64,000 nucleotides of DNA from the NCBI GenBank assembly GCA_002307375.1, contig NTJI01000001.1, forward strand, positions 1,736,001 through 1,800,000. The letters are read 5' to 3'. Under the pieces are notes generated by a model. The model worked only from the letters and a program-made list of their open reading frames with translations, did not search any database and was not told the DNA's origin. Positions within the stretch are counted from its first letter, which is position 1; each line of letters starts with the position of its first letter. The stretch comes from Lysobacteraceae bacterium NML93-0399 (GTDB lineage: Bacteria; Pseudomonadota; Gammaproteobacteria; Xanthomonadales; Xanthomonadaceae). Below are positions 55,258 to 63,615 of the stretch, one piece after another. The position numbers and the translations under genes are program-made.

Positions 55258-56240
55258 CCGGCCGCCCCATAGGTCAGCACCAGGCCGTGGACGAGCTTGG
55301 CCCAGCCGTCGATCAGCACGAACAACAGCAGCTTGAACGGCAGCGACACCGTGGTGGGCGAGAGCATCATCATGCCCAGCGCCAGCAGGATGTTGGCCAC
55401 CACCAGGTCGATGATCAGAAACGGCAGGAAGATCAGAAAGCCGATCTGGAACGCGGCGGTGAGCTCGCTGACGGTGAACGCCGGCACGATGACGATGAAG
55501 TCGTCCGGCGTCAGCCCGTTTCGGCGCTCGGGCGGCAGCATGCGCTGCACGCTGCGCAGGAAGAATGCACGTTCGGCATCGCTCGAATGCTGGATCAGGA
55601 ACGTGCGCAGCGGCTCCTTGCCGGCGTCGATCATCAGCAGCATGCGGTTGGTGTCGAAGCTGCCGCTGGCCGCTGCCGGCGCGGCGCCTTCGGCGTTGCG
55701 GGTGACTTCCTCGGCTAGGCCCTGCGGCGTCGGTGCGGCGGTGTCGCGCGGATCGTTGCTGGAGCCGCCGCGCACGGCTGCGAACATCGGATCGACCTGT
55801 GCGCCCGCGTCGCCTTGCGCCTGCGCCTCGGCGGCCAGCGCATCGGCTGCCGCCGGGCTGCTCGGCGGTGCGCCCGTGTCAACGGCAGCCGGGGCAGGGC
55901 GGACATCGATCGGGCGACCTTCGCGGATCGCCTGCTGGCGTGCGCGCGCATCGATCTGCCGCTGCACCGCGGCCGGCGGCGGCCGGCCTTCCAGACGGGC
56001 CTGCACCGCGTCGTTGACGTCGAGGATGACCGGGTACATCACGTAGATCGACAGCACGATCGCCAGGCCATTGATGACCACGTTCGGCGGCACCTGCTGC
56101 AGGCCCAGCGCGTTGCGCAGCAGGCTGAGCACCACGACGATCTTGGTGAACGAAGTGACCATCACCGCCACGAACGGCGCCAGCGCCAGGCTGACCACCG
56201 TCACCAGGACGAGCGCAGGCGAGAACGTGCTGAAATCCAT
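55254..56240 (-). CDS. sctR: SctR with a large Ala/Pro-rich insertion
   Basis: A 328-aa protein of the YscR/FliP family, well above the usual 215-220. Residues 1-75 (TSFTKIVVVLSLLRNALGLQ, PPNVVINGLAIVLSIYVM) and 205-328 (EPLRTFLIQHS, FQIGFLIFLPFLIIDLVVA, LGMMMLSP, LLLFVLIDGW) are canonical. Between them about 100 residues (82-198) are rich in A, P, Q, R and D and look disordered. They lie where the family has its short loop between helices 2 and 3. It forms the core of the export gate. Confidence 0.94.
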   Translation of the reverse strand: MDFSTFSPALVLVTVVSLALAPFVAVMVTSFTKIVVVLSLLRNALGLQQVPPNVVINGLAIVLSIYVMYPVILDVNDAVQARLEGRPPPAAVQRQIDARARQQAIREGRPIDVRPAPAAVDTGAPPSSPAAADALAAEAQAQGDAGAQVDPMFAAVRGGSSNDPRDTAAPTPQGLAEEVTRNAEGAAPAAASGSFDTNRMLLMIDAGKEPLRTFLIQHSSDAERAFFLRSVQRMLPPERRNGLTPDDFIVIVPAFTVSELTAAFQIGFLIFLPFLIIDLVVANILLALGMMMLSPTTVSLPFKLLLFVLIDGWAKLVHGLVLTYGAAG

Positions 56241-56243
56241 GCC

Positions 56244-57302
56244 TCAGCTCCAGGACAGCAGACGGACGCCCAGCGTTTCGCCGACCGCGACCAGTTCGCC
56301 CTGCCCGGCGACGCGTCCGTTGGCGCGGATGGTCACGTTGGCGCCTTCCAGGTGCACCGGCAACGCGAACACGTAGCCGGGCTGCAGGCCGGCGATGTCG
56401 GACAGGCGCAGTTCCAGCCTGCCAACGTCGAACTCGAGCTCGACCGGCAACCGCGCGGCCGGATCCTCGGGCACGGCGTCCTGGGACTGTGGCGAATGGG
56501 AAGCGCTATCGGCATCACTCATGCGGAACATCTCCTGGGAACGGGGTCGGGGCGTGGCGGGGCCGTCGATGCGCCAGCCGTCCGGGCCGGGACGGACCGG
56601 CCAGCGCAGGCCGGCGGCCGTGGCGTGGACAGGGGGCTGACGGGTATTGCCGACGACGACGACGTCGCCCGGGCGCAGGCTGCGCACGTCGGCGAGCGTC
56701 AGCGGCGGCGCGGGCAGCGCGATCGTCGCGACGGTCGGCCATTGACGCCACTGGCCCGGATCGACCGGCGCACGCGGATCGGCATCGAGACGGGCGAGCA
56801 GGCCCTGCAGCCAGGCCGCGGGCGCGCGCAGGGCGCCGGCTTGCGGCCTGGCGTCGTCGGCGGGCGCGAGTTCGAGATCCAGCCACAGCAGGTCGCTCGC
56901 CGGCGCATCCAGCGGCGGCTCGGGCAGCGGCAGCATCGAGGCGCCGAACGCCTCGCTGAGCTGCACCAGCGTGGCCTCGTGCTGCAGGCTCCAGGCCAGT
57001 ACGCGATTGCGTCCGCTGTAGTCCTGCCAGTGCAGCGCGTCGTCGGATGGCGACGCCGAGGCCAGTTGCAGGCCCAGCCGCGTCCCGTCGGCGTCGATCT
57101 CGAACACGCCTGCATCACCGACGGCCGCAGGCGGGCGACCGCCGCGCAGGCGCAGCGTCCCGCCGGCAACGGCCCACTGGCGCGGGCGCGCATGCAGCGT
57201 CCGCAAGGTCTCGGCCTGGAGCGCGGACAACCGCGGCAGGCGATCGCGCACCGCGGTACAGGCGCGCGAATCGGGGCGCGGTGCGGCGTTGGCATCAGCC
57301 AT
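56244..57302 (-). CDS. sctQ: SctQ, cytoplasmic-ring (sorting platform) protein
   Basis: A 352-aa SctQ/YscQ protein. A surface-presentation-of-antigens domain lies at the C-terminus: LPVELEFDVGRLELRLSDIA, PGYVFALPVHLEGANVTIRA, GRVAGQGELVAVGETLGVRL. A second SPOA-like domain precedes it (LTLADVRSLRPGDVVVVGN). An internal ATG (MSDADSASHS, near 56521) could give the separate C-terminal SctQ fragment made by many systems. The start overlaps the response-regulator stop by 8 bp. A TTG at 57308 is an alternative. Confidence 0.88.
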   Translation of the reverse strand: MADANAAPRPDSRACTAVRDRLPRLSALQAETLRTLHARPRQWAVAGGTLRLRGGRPPAAVGDAGVFEIDADGTRLGLQLASASPSDDALHWQDYSGRNRVLAWSLQHEATLVQLSEAFGASMLPLPEPPLDAPASDLLWLDLELAPADDARPQAGALRAPAAWLQGLLARLDADPRAPVDPGQWRQWPTVATIALPAPPLTLADVRSLRPGDVVVVGNTRQPPVHATAAGLRWPVRPGPDGWRIDGPATPRPRSQEMFRMSDADSASHSPQSQDAVPEDPAARLPVELEFDVGRLELRLSDIAGLQPGYVFALPVHLEGANVTIRANGRVAGQGELVAVGETLGVRLLSWS

Positions 57303-57891
57303 GTCCAAGCGCCACCTTCATCAGTTCGGGAAGGGATCGCACTCCGAGTTTGCTCATCATGTTGGCCCGATGCAGTTCGACGGTCTTGATGCTGATGCCG
57401 AGAATGTCGGCGATGATCTTGTTGGGCTTGCTGGCCACCACGAGGTCGAGCACCTGCCGCTCGCGCGGGCTCAGCTTGGCGAGCGCCGCGCCCTGCGGCG
57501 AGCCGCCGGGCGTGCGCTCGCGCGTGAGGGCGGTGCGGATGGCGTCGACGAGCGCCTCGTCGCTGAAGGGTTTTTCGAGGAAGTTCGACGCGCCCTTGCG
57601 CATCGCCTCCACCGCCAGCGGCACGTCGCCATGCGCGGTGACGAACACCAGCGGCAGGGTCGAGCCGCGGCGCAGCAGCTCGTCCTGCAGCTGCAGGCCG
57701 CTCATCTGCGGCATGCGGATGTCCGACACCAGACATTCGCCGTCGCCGTGACGGGTGCTGTCGAACACGGTCAGGAAGGCCGCGCCCGACGCGAAGGCAC
57801 GCACTTCGAACCCGGCCGTCTCCAGCAGCCAGGCGGTGGAATCGCGGAAGCCGTCGTTGTCATCGACCAGATAGACGCAGGTGGCCGTCAT
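57295..57891 (-). CDS. FixJ/NarL-type response regulator of the T3SS operon
   Basis: A 198-aa regulator: receiver with DD10-11, D57 (VSDIRMP), T85 and K107 (EKPFS), then a LuxR-type helix-turn-helix (LSPRERQVLDLVVASKPNKI, then ISIKTVELHRANMMSKLGV). It matches FixJ/TodT-like regulators. It starts 2 bp after the kinase stop, and its stop lies inside sctQ, so kinase, regulator and export genes are one coupled operon. It probably controls this locus. Confidence 0.93.
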   Translation of the reverse strand: MTATCVYLVDDNDGFRDSTAWLLETAGFEVRAFASGAAFLTVFDSTRHGDGECLVSDIRMPQMSGLQLQDELLRRGSTLPLVFVTAHGDVPLAVEAMRKGASNFLEKPFSDEALVDAIRTALTRERTPGGSPQGAALAKLSPRERQVLDLVVASKPNKIIADILGISIKTVELHRANMMSKLGVRSLPELMKVALGHG

Positions 57892-57893
57892 CG

Positions 57894-59000
57894 TCAGATC
57901 CTCCTGTCCGGCGTGGGCAGCGTGAACCCGAAGACGCTGCCGCCGCCGTCCCGGGCCTCGAAGAACAGACGTCCCTCGTGGTATTCGATGATCGAACGGC
58001 AGATCGCAAGGCCGATGCCCAGGCCGTCGGACTTGGTGGTGTAGAACGGCGAGAACAGCTGTTCGCTCTGGGCCTGGCTCAGGCCCGGGCCGCGATCGCA
58101 GACCCGCACCTCGACATCGCCGTCGAGATTCACCCGTGCTTCGATGCGCAGGCCGCGCTGCGCGGCAGGCACTTCGCGCATCGCCTCGATGGCGTTCTTG
58201 ACCAGGTTCAGCAGCACCTGTTCGACCATCACCCGGTCGGCGTAGACGGCAGGCAGCCCCGGCGCGAGCGCCAGTTCGATGCGCAGCTGCTGGCGCTCGG
58301 CTTCGAGCCGCAGCAGTTCGAGCACGGTGTCGACGATCAGCGGCAATTGCTGCGCATCGCGGCGCGGCTCGCGCGCACGCACGAACTCGCGGACGCGCGC
58401 GATCACCGCGCTGGCGTGTTCGGCCTGCGTGCGCGCTGCCTGCAGGGCGCGTTCGACCTGCACCGGCCCGCCTGCCTGGTCGACCAGGCGCAGGCTGCCG
58501 TTGAGGTAATTCACAATCGCCGCGAGCGGCTGGTTGAGCTCGTGTGCGAGCGTCGCGGCCATTTCGCCCACCGACATCATCCGCGAGGTGAACAGCAGCT
58601 TCTCCTGCTGCGATTTGTGCGAGTCGAGCGTTTCGATGCGTTCGCTGATGTCGACCGCGGTCAGCAGCGACAACGCGCGCGTGCCGCAATCGAGGTCGCG
58701 CCAGTGCAGGGCGTACCAGCGGCCACTGCCGGGCGCGCGCACCTCATCGCCGCGTGCATCGCCGGTCGCATCGCCATGAAGCGTTGCCAGCAGGGCATCG
58801 CGCTGGCCGTGGCCCGGCAGCGTGCCCAGGTCCGACGCGAACCGGCTGTTGGCTGCGGCGAGCGCGCCGCTGGCGCGGTCGAATGCGGCGCAGGCGAACG
58901 GCACGGCTTCGAGCACTTCGCGCAGTGCGGTGGTATCCGGGCTGTTCTGGGGCATCGCGGCGGGCGACGTGCGGCGCCGGCTTCGGGGCGAGGACGTCAT
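57894..59000 (-). CDS. FixL-type soluble sensor histidine kinase
   Basis: A 368-aa kinase without membrane helix. A single PAS-like region (about residues 25-125) precedes HisKA with H153 in AHELNQPLAAIVNYL. The ATPase part has NLVKNAIEAMRE, DRGPGLS and DGLGIGLAICRSIIEYHEGR. This subtype (FixL/TodS-like HELNQPL) typically pairs with FixJ-type regulators such as the next gene. No haem-binding His is evident in the PAS, so the signal is unknown. It is the first gene of the reverse operon. M16 is an alternative start. Confidence 0.92.
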   Translation of the reverse strand: MTSSPRSRRRTSPAAMPQNSPDTTALREVLEAVPFACAAFDRASGALAAANSRFASDLGTLPGHGQRDALLATLHGDATGDARGDEVRAPGSGRWYALHWRDLDCGTRALSLLTAVDISERIETLDSHKSQQEKLLFTSRMMSVGEMAATLAHELNQPLAAIVNYLNGSLRLVDQAGGPVQVERALQAARTQAEHASAVIARVREFVRAREPRRDAQQLPLIVDTVLELLRLEAERQQLRIELALAPGLPAVYADRVMVEQVLLNLVKNAIEAMREVPAAQRGLRIEARVNLDGDVEVRVCDRGPGLSQAQSEQLFSPFYTTKSDGLGIGLAICRSIIEYHEGRLFFEARDGGGSVFGFTLPTPDRRI

Positions 59001-59069
59001 GCGCAGGGTTCGGATGCCGGGCTGCTAACGTGTCGGCGCACCGGCCGGGTGCCCCACGTTCGAGATTCC
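59001..59069. promoter_or_regulatory. 69-bp divergent promoter region with a palindrome
   Basis: The gap between the divergent kinase and FliO-like genes carries AACGTG (59027-59032) and its complement CACGTT (59055-59060). The centre CACCGGCCGGGTG is itself nearly symmetric, so the dyad spans 34 bp. Its location fits an operator for the FixJ-type regulator or another controller acting on both units. Promoter elements cannot be assigned. Confidence 0.5.
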
Positions 59070-59513
59070 ATGAACCGCAACTTCCGAACCCGACTCGCCC
59101 ATGCCGTGACGCTGCCCGCGGGCCTGCTGTCGGTGATCGCCAGCAGCGCAGCCGGCGCCGCGCCGGCCGGCACGACGACACCAAGCGAGTCGTTCGTCGG
59201 CGAAATGCTGGCCATTGTGATCCCGCTGGTGCTCATCATCGTGGGCCTGCTGTTCCTGCTCCGGCTGGTGCGTCGGCGATACGGTTTGACGGGCGGCGAT
59301 GCGCCACTGTCGGTGCAACAGATCCTGCCCCTGGGTCCCCGTGAACGGCTGGTGGTGGTGAAGTCACGCGCAGGGCGGGTATTCGCAGTGGGCGTCGGGG
59401 CGCACACGGTGACCTACGTCACAGATCTGGATGCTGATGATCTGCCTTCCGCCCCGCCAGCAGCATCCGTGCCCGCCGCAAACTCCAGCGCCAATATCGG
59501 TGCGCATCGTTAA
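59070..59513 (+). CDS. FliO-family protein in the T3SS locus
   Basis: A 147-aa protein with a signal-like N-terminus (1-30), one membrane helix (46-66) and a basic stop sequence (RLVRRRYG), then a small cytoplasmic domain with LPLGPRERLVVV (86-97) and RVFAVGVGAHTVTYV. This is the FliO/MopB pattern: helix, then LGxRERxVVV and a VGV strand. FliO helps assemble FliP (SctR homologue) in flagella and is not a standard injectisome gene. Being first in the forward operon opposite sctR, it may aid assembly of the unusual SctR. That is inference. Confidence 0.8.
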   Translation: MNRNFRTRLAHAVTLPAGLLSVIASSAAGAAPAGTTTPSESFVGEMLAIVIPLVLIIVGLLFLLRLVRRRYGLTGGDAPLSVQQILPLGPRERLVVVKSRAGRVFAVGVGAHTVTYVTDLDADDLPSAPPAASVPAANSSANIGAHR

Positions 59514-59809
59514 GTGGCTGTGACGCCTCGCTTTTCCCGGCGTCGACGTCACTGAACTGCGTGTTTTCACACTGACATCCCAGTTTCCTTGGAACCTCCT
59601 TGCAACATCCGATTGACCTCTCCATAACATAGCCCGCCTATCGTACAGGGGCACAATGTGACGCACGAGGTCAGGGGCAAGATGCGCGGATTGGTCGCCA
59701 CGACGTGTGACAACGTCTCCGCAGAGGCTTTCGAGGCGGCAGCCGCAGGCGCATTTCCCTGCGCGGGTTGTTCCGCAATGCCGGAGCGCACGGGCATGAG
59801 ACACGTGCC
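59514..59809. other. 296-bp gap upstream of sctV
   Basis: A weak hairpin GACGCC / GGCGTC (59522-59544) follows the FliO-like gene. AT-richer sequence at about 59570-59650 (CCTTGCAACATCCG, TCCATAACATAGCCC) stands out from the GC-rich surroundings and is the likeliest promoter area for sctV. No gene is seen. Confidence 0.45.
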
Positions 59810-61867
59810 GTGAAGGCCCTGCTGGCGACCTTGACCGGCGCGCCCGCGGGCGCCGCGCCCCGGGCCAAGCTCGGCTACAGCGACGTCATCCTCGCGTTCG
59901 CGGCGGTGACGATCATCAGCGTGATGATCCTGCCGCTGCCGCTGGTGGTGATCGACACGCTCGTGGCGGTCAACATCTCGATCGGCTTCGGCCTGCTGCT
60001 GCTGGGCATCTACATCCCCACGCCCGTGGCGTTCTCGAGCTTCCCCAGCGTGCTGCTGCTGACCACGCTGTTCCGCCTGGCGATCTCGATCGCGATCACC
60101 CGTTCGATCCTGTTGCACGCCGAAGGCGGCCATATCGTCGAGACCTTCGGCACGCTGGTGGCCGGCGGCAATCTCGTCGTCGGCATGGTGGTGTTCCTGA
60201 TCATCACCGTCGTGCAGTTCATCGTCATCGCCAAGGGCGCCGAGCGCGTGGCTGAAGTTGCCGCACGCTTCACCCTTGATGCGATGCCGGGCAAGCAGCT
60301 GTCGATCGACTCGGACCTGCGCGCCGGCCTGATCGACAAGGACGAAGCCCGCCGCAAGCGACGTCTGCTCGAAACCGAAAGCCAGTTGCACGGCTCGCTC
60401 GACGGCGCGATGAAATTCGTCAAGGGCGATGCCATCGCCGGCATCGTCATCATCCTTATCAACCTGCTCGGCGGCCTGGCGATCGGCGTGCTCCAGCGCG
60501 GCATGCCGCTGGGCGAAGCGACGCGGGTCTACAGCATCCTGACCATCGGCGACGGTCTGGTCTCGCAGATTCCGGCCATCCTCGCCACGATCGCCGCCGG
60601 TCTGGTCGTGACCCGCACCACCGGCGAGATCGACGACCGCCATCTTGGCGACGCGATCACCCGTCAGGTGTCCGGCCAGCCGCGCGTGATCCTGATCACC
60701 GGCATCCTCGCGCTGCTGATGATGCTGGTGCCCGGCTTTCCGTGGGCGGTGTTTCTGGTCCTGGGCGTGGGCCTGCTGACCTTCAGCGCCTACCGTTACC
60801 GCCACCAGTTCGAACTGCTGCGGCGTGCGTTCCGCGTGACCGACGAGGAAGTCGCGACCGAAGCCCAGGCGTCGGTGGAGCGCGACGATCTCGCGCCGCC
60901 GGCCCCGCTGCAGTTGCAGGTGTCTCCGCTGCTCGCCCAGTCGCTGGGCGCACACAACCTCGAGACGCGTGTGCTGGAAACCGCCCAACGACTGCGCGAG
61001 GAGTACGGCGTGCCCGTGCCGGTGCCGTCGCTGCGCATCGTGCCGACGCTCGGCGACGACGAGTACCGCCTGACCGCATTCGGCGCGCGGATCGCCAGCG
61101 GGCGACTGCGCGGCGATGCCTGGCTGCAGCCGCAGACGACGACAGCCCCCGACGCCAGCAAGCTGCCCGGTTTCTATCCGGCGGTCGTCGCAGGCGAATG
61201 GGTCAGCGCCCAGGCTGAAGGGACGCAGTCGCCGCTGGACGTGCTGGCCATGCATGCCTCGGCGGCGATCCGCCGGCGCATGGGCGGATTCCTCGGCATC
61301 CAGGAAACCTCGAACCTGTTCGCGCGCATGCAGCGCGACTATCCCGACCTGGTCAAGGAAATGCTGCGCGTCGTCGCGCCCCAACGCGTGGCCGATGTGC
61401 TGCGCCGGTTGTCGGAAGAAGGCGTGCCGGTGCGCAACCTGCGCGATGCGTTCGAGGCGATCACCGACGTCGGCGGTCGCGAGAAGGACGTGGTGCTGTT
61501 GACCGAGTACGTGCGCGTGGCGCTCAAGCGCGAAATCGCTGATCGCTATTCAGACGATGAGCGCACGCTGCATGTACTGTTGATCCATCCAGAACTCGAA
61601 GACAAGCTGCGGCAGTCGGTCCGCGTGGCGGGCGGTGCAAGCCAGCTTGCGATCTCCCCGGAACTGGCCGGGCGCCTGGGCAACGAGGTGCGTGCGCACC
61701 TGGGCCGACAGGCGCCGGACATCAAGCCGGTGTTGCTGTGTTCGCTGGACGTGCGCCGGCATCTGCGCAAGCTGATGGAGGTCGATTTCTTCGACCTGCC
61801 GGTGCTCTCGTACCAGGAACTCGCGCCGGACCTGCGCATCGTGCAGGCGGGACAGATCAATGCGTGA
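59810..61867 (+). CDS. sctV: SctV, major export-gate protein (LcrD/FlhA family)
   Basis: A 685-aa protein. The N-terminal half has about eight membrane helices with the family motifs SFPSVLLLTTLFRLAISIA and RFTLDAMPGKQLSIDSDLRA. The C-terminal cytoplasmic ring has YPDLVKEMLRVVAPQRVADV and EYVRVALKREIADRY. SctV forms the nonameric ring that accepts chaperone-substrate complexes. I chose a GTG at 59810; a TTG at 59768 is possible, and there is no in-frame ATG nearby. It is an injectisome or flagellar homologue by fold, assigned to the injectisome by context. Confidence 0.94.
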   Translation: MKALLATLTGAPAGAAPRAKLGYSDVILAFAAVTIISVMILPLPLVVIDTLVAVNISIGFGLLLLGIYIPTPVAFSSFPSVLLLTTLFRLAISIAITRSILLHAEGGHIVETFGTLVAGGNLVVGMVVFLIITVVQFIVIAKGAERVAEVAARFTLDAMPGKQLSIDSDLRAGLIDKDEARRKRRLLETESQLHGSLDGAMKFVKGDAIAGIVIILINLLGGLAIGVLQRGMPLGEATRVYSILTIGDGLVSQIPAILATIAAGLVVTRTTGEIDDRHLGDAITRQVSGQPRVILITGILALLMMLVPGFPWAVFLVLGVGLLTFSAYRYRHQFELLRRAFRVTDEEVATEAQASVERDDLAPPAPLQLQVSPLLAQSLGAHNLETRVLETAQRLREEYGVPVPVPSLRIVPTLGDDEYRLTAFGARIASGRLRGDAWLQPQTTTAPDASKLPGFYPAVVAGEWVSAQAEGTQSPLDVLAMHASAAIRRRMGGFLGIQETSNLFARMQRDYPDLVKEMLRVVAPQRVADVLRRLSEEGVPVRNLRDAFEAITDVGGREKDVVLLTEYVRVALKREIADRYSDDERTLHVLLIHPELEDKLRQSVRVAGGASQLAISPELAGRLGNEVRAHLGRQAPDIKPVLLCSLDVRRHLRKLMEVDFFDLPVLSYQELAPDLRIVQAGQINA

Positions 61868-61948
61868 CCTAGTCGCTTCATTCCGGGGCATGCGCCCGGC
61901 CACCGCCGTCGAAGCGGTCGCCGCAGCGCACGCGATGAGAGGACTGAC

Positions 61949-63184
61949 ATGACCGAACGCAACGAATCCACGGCGCACAACGTGCTGCGCATCGTCGACG
62001 GCCTGCATGCCGGCGCCAGCCGGATCCTCGCCGACGAGGAAATGATCCTGGTCGGCAGCGGCGAGGACTGCGACATCGTCCTCGCCGACGACGGCGTCGC
62101 CGCGCACCACGCGCTGATCAGCCTGGTGGGCGGACGCTTTCTGGTCCGCGCGCTCGACGCGCCGGTGAAGGTCGGTGGCCAGGACGTGCATCCCGGCGAT
62201 CCGGTCGAACTGTCCGCCATCCAGCAGGTGCGCATCGGCGAGGCGATCATCGCCTTCGGCCGCGAGGACGATCCGGCTTGGGACGACTTCGTCACGGTGT
62301 TCGCGCCCAATGACGAGGATGCCGCGCCGCGCGCCGGCTTCGTGCGCAAGCTGCCGTGGATCGGTGGCATCGCGGCGCTCTCGCTGGCGTCGCTGGCCAT
62401 CTTCGCCGCCGTATTGCCCGCGCCCGAGCATGGACCGGACCCGCGCGAGCGTCTGACGTCTCTGCTCGACGAGCACCGCGTGGTCAATGTCCGGATCAGT
62501 GACGGCGCCAACGGGCGCGCGACGGTGACCGGCGCCGTCGACGATGCCGCCACGCTGGAGCGGCTGCGCGACCGCGTACAGGCCGAGGGCCTCGATGCCA
62601 CGCTGCAGATCCGCACCGGCGAACACATCGCAAGCGACGTGGCCGAGATGTTCCGGGGCCAGTCGATTCCGGTGCAGGCGCGCTATGTCGGCAATGGCGA
62701 TGTCGAGGTCGTGGGCGAGTTCCAAGACGGGGCCGAGATCGAGCGTCTGGCGACCTCGCGCGCCGTGGCCGACATCCCCGGCGTGCAGCGCATCCTGCCG
62801 CGCACGCCCGGCGGTCAGCTGCCCGAGGGCGGCGTTGAACAGCCGCAGGCGCCGCCCGAGCCGCACATCGTGTCGATCGTGCGCGGCGACAACCCGCATC
62901 TGGTGTCGTCCGATGGCCGCCGGTTTGTGGCCGGCGAACAGATTCCGGGCAAGGGCGAACTGATCGCGATCGGCGAGTTCGCACACGTGCTCGGCCCGGA
63001 CGGGTCGACGATCAAGATCATTCCCGGCCCGCCGCCGGTCGAGGACGAGGCGGACGAGGCCGGGGTGGCCACGGCCGCGCCGGACGCCGGGACGGACGCG
63101 GACCCGCGTTTCGCGCCGGTCGTCGGCAACGCCCGGGTGCGCGTCGCGCGCGGCGCGCAGGACACCGCAAGCACTTCGCAATGA
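61949..63184 (+). CDS. sctD: SctD, inner-membrane ring protein with FHA domain
   Basis: A 411-aa single-pass protein. A cytoplasmic FHA domain (about 12-105: ILVGSGEDCDIVLADDGVAA then VGGQDVHPGDPVELS), one membrane helix (131-152) and a periplasmic region of BON-like ring-building modules (e.g. RISDGANGRATVTGAVDDAA) match YscD/SctD. The last 45 residues are acidic and Ala/Pro-rich. It marks the locus as a non-flagellar system because flagella have no SctD. It is 81 bp after sctV. Confidence 0.88.
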   Translation: MTERNESTAHNVLRIVDGLHAGASRILADEEMILVGSGEDCDIVLADDGVAAHHALISLVGGRFLVRALDAPVKVGGQDVHPGDPVELSAIQQVRIGEAIIAFGREDDPAWDDFVTVFAPNDEDAAPRAGFVRKLPWIGGIAALSLASLAIFAAVLPAPEHGPDPRERLTSLLDEHRVVNVRISDGANGRATVTGAVDDAATLERLRDRVQAEGLDATLQIRTGEHIASDVAEMFRGQSIPVQARYVGNGDVEVVGEFQDGAEIERLATSRAVADIPGVQRILPRTPGGQLPEGGVEQPQAPPEPHIVSIVRGDNPHLVSSDGRRFVAGEQIPGKGELIAIGEFAHVLGPDGSTIKIIPGPPPVEDEADEAGVATAAPDAGTDADPRFAPVVGNARVRVARGAQDTASTSQ

Positions 63185-63249
63185 GTCGCGCCGGCGCCGT
63201 GGCGCCGGCCTGTTTCCACTTTTTGTCAGTCGTTCAAAGGAGTCTGTCC

Positions 63250-63579
63250 ATGACCACCATTTCACCCGACGCGATCGGCGACTTCATCGGCCGCGCTTCC
63301 ATGCACAACGACAACGGCGTGCGCAGCAGCGGCCGCAGCGGCGGTGCCAGCGCATCGAGCTGGTACGAGGCGATGTCGCGCGCCTGGGGCCAGACGCTCG
63401 ACCAGCAGGCCACCCGCATCACCAACCTGTCGGACGTGATCGGCCAGGGCGGCGACCAGCCTTCGAACGTGGTCGCGCTGACCGCCGAGAGCCTGCGCAT
63501 GCAGTTCCTGTCCAACAATGCCTCCACGTCGCAGAACAGCGTCGGCCAGGCCCTCGAGACGCTGGGTCGCAAGCAGTAA
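63250..63579 (+). CDS. Small T3SS protein, possible needle subunit (SctF-like)
   Basis: A 109-aa helical protein with a Ser/Gly-rich N-terminal 30 residues, then WYEAMSRAWGQTLDQQATRI and a second helix (ALTAESLRMQFLSNNAST) with a terminal VGQALETLG. A helix, a Pro-containing turn (GGDQPSN) and a second helix ending in an S/N-rich, amphipathic segment recall needle subunits. The position between sctD and the inner rod gene is the usual place for needle or chaperone genes. Sequence identity to known SctF is low, so other small export proteins remain possible. The ribosome site is AAGGAG. Confidence 0.5.
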   Translation: MTTISPDAIGDFIGRASMHNDNGVRSSGRSGGASASSWYEAMSRAWGQTLDQQATRITNLSDVIGQGGDQPSNVVALTAESLRMQFLSNNASTSQNSVGQALETLGRKQ

Positions 63580-63615
63580 GCGAACCGCGCAGACAGTTCC
63601 AGCAAGGAGAACGAT

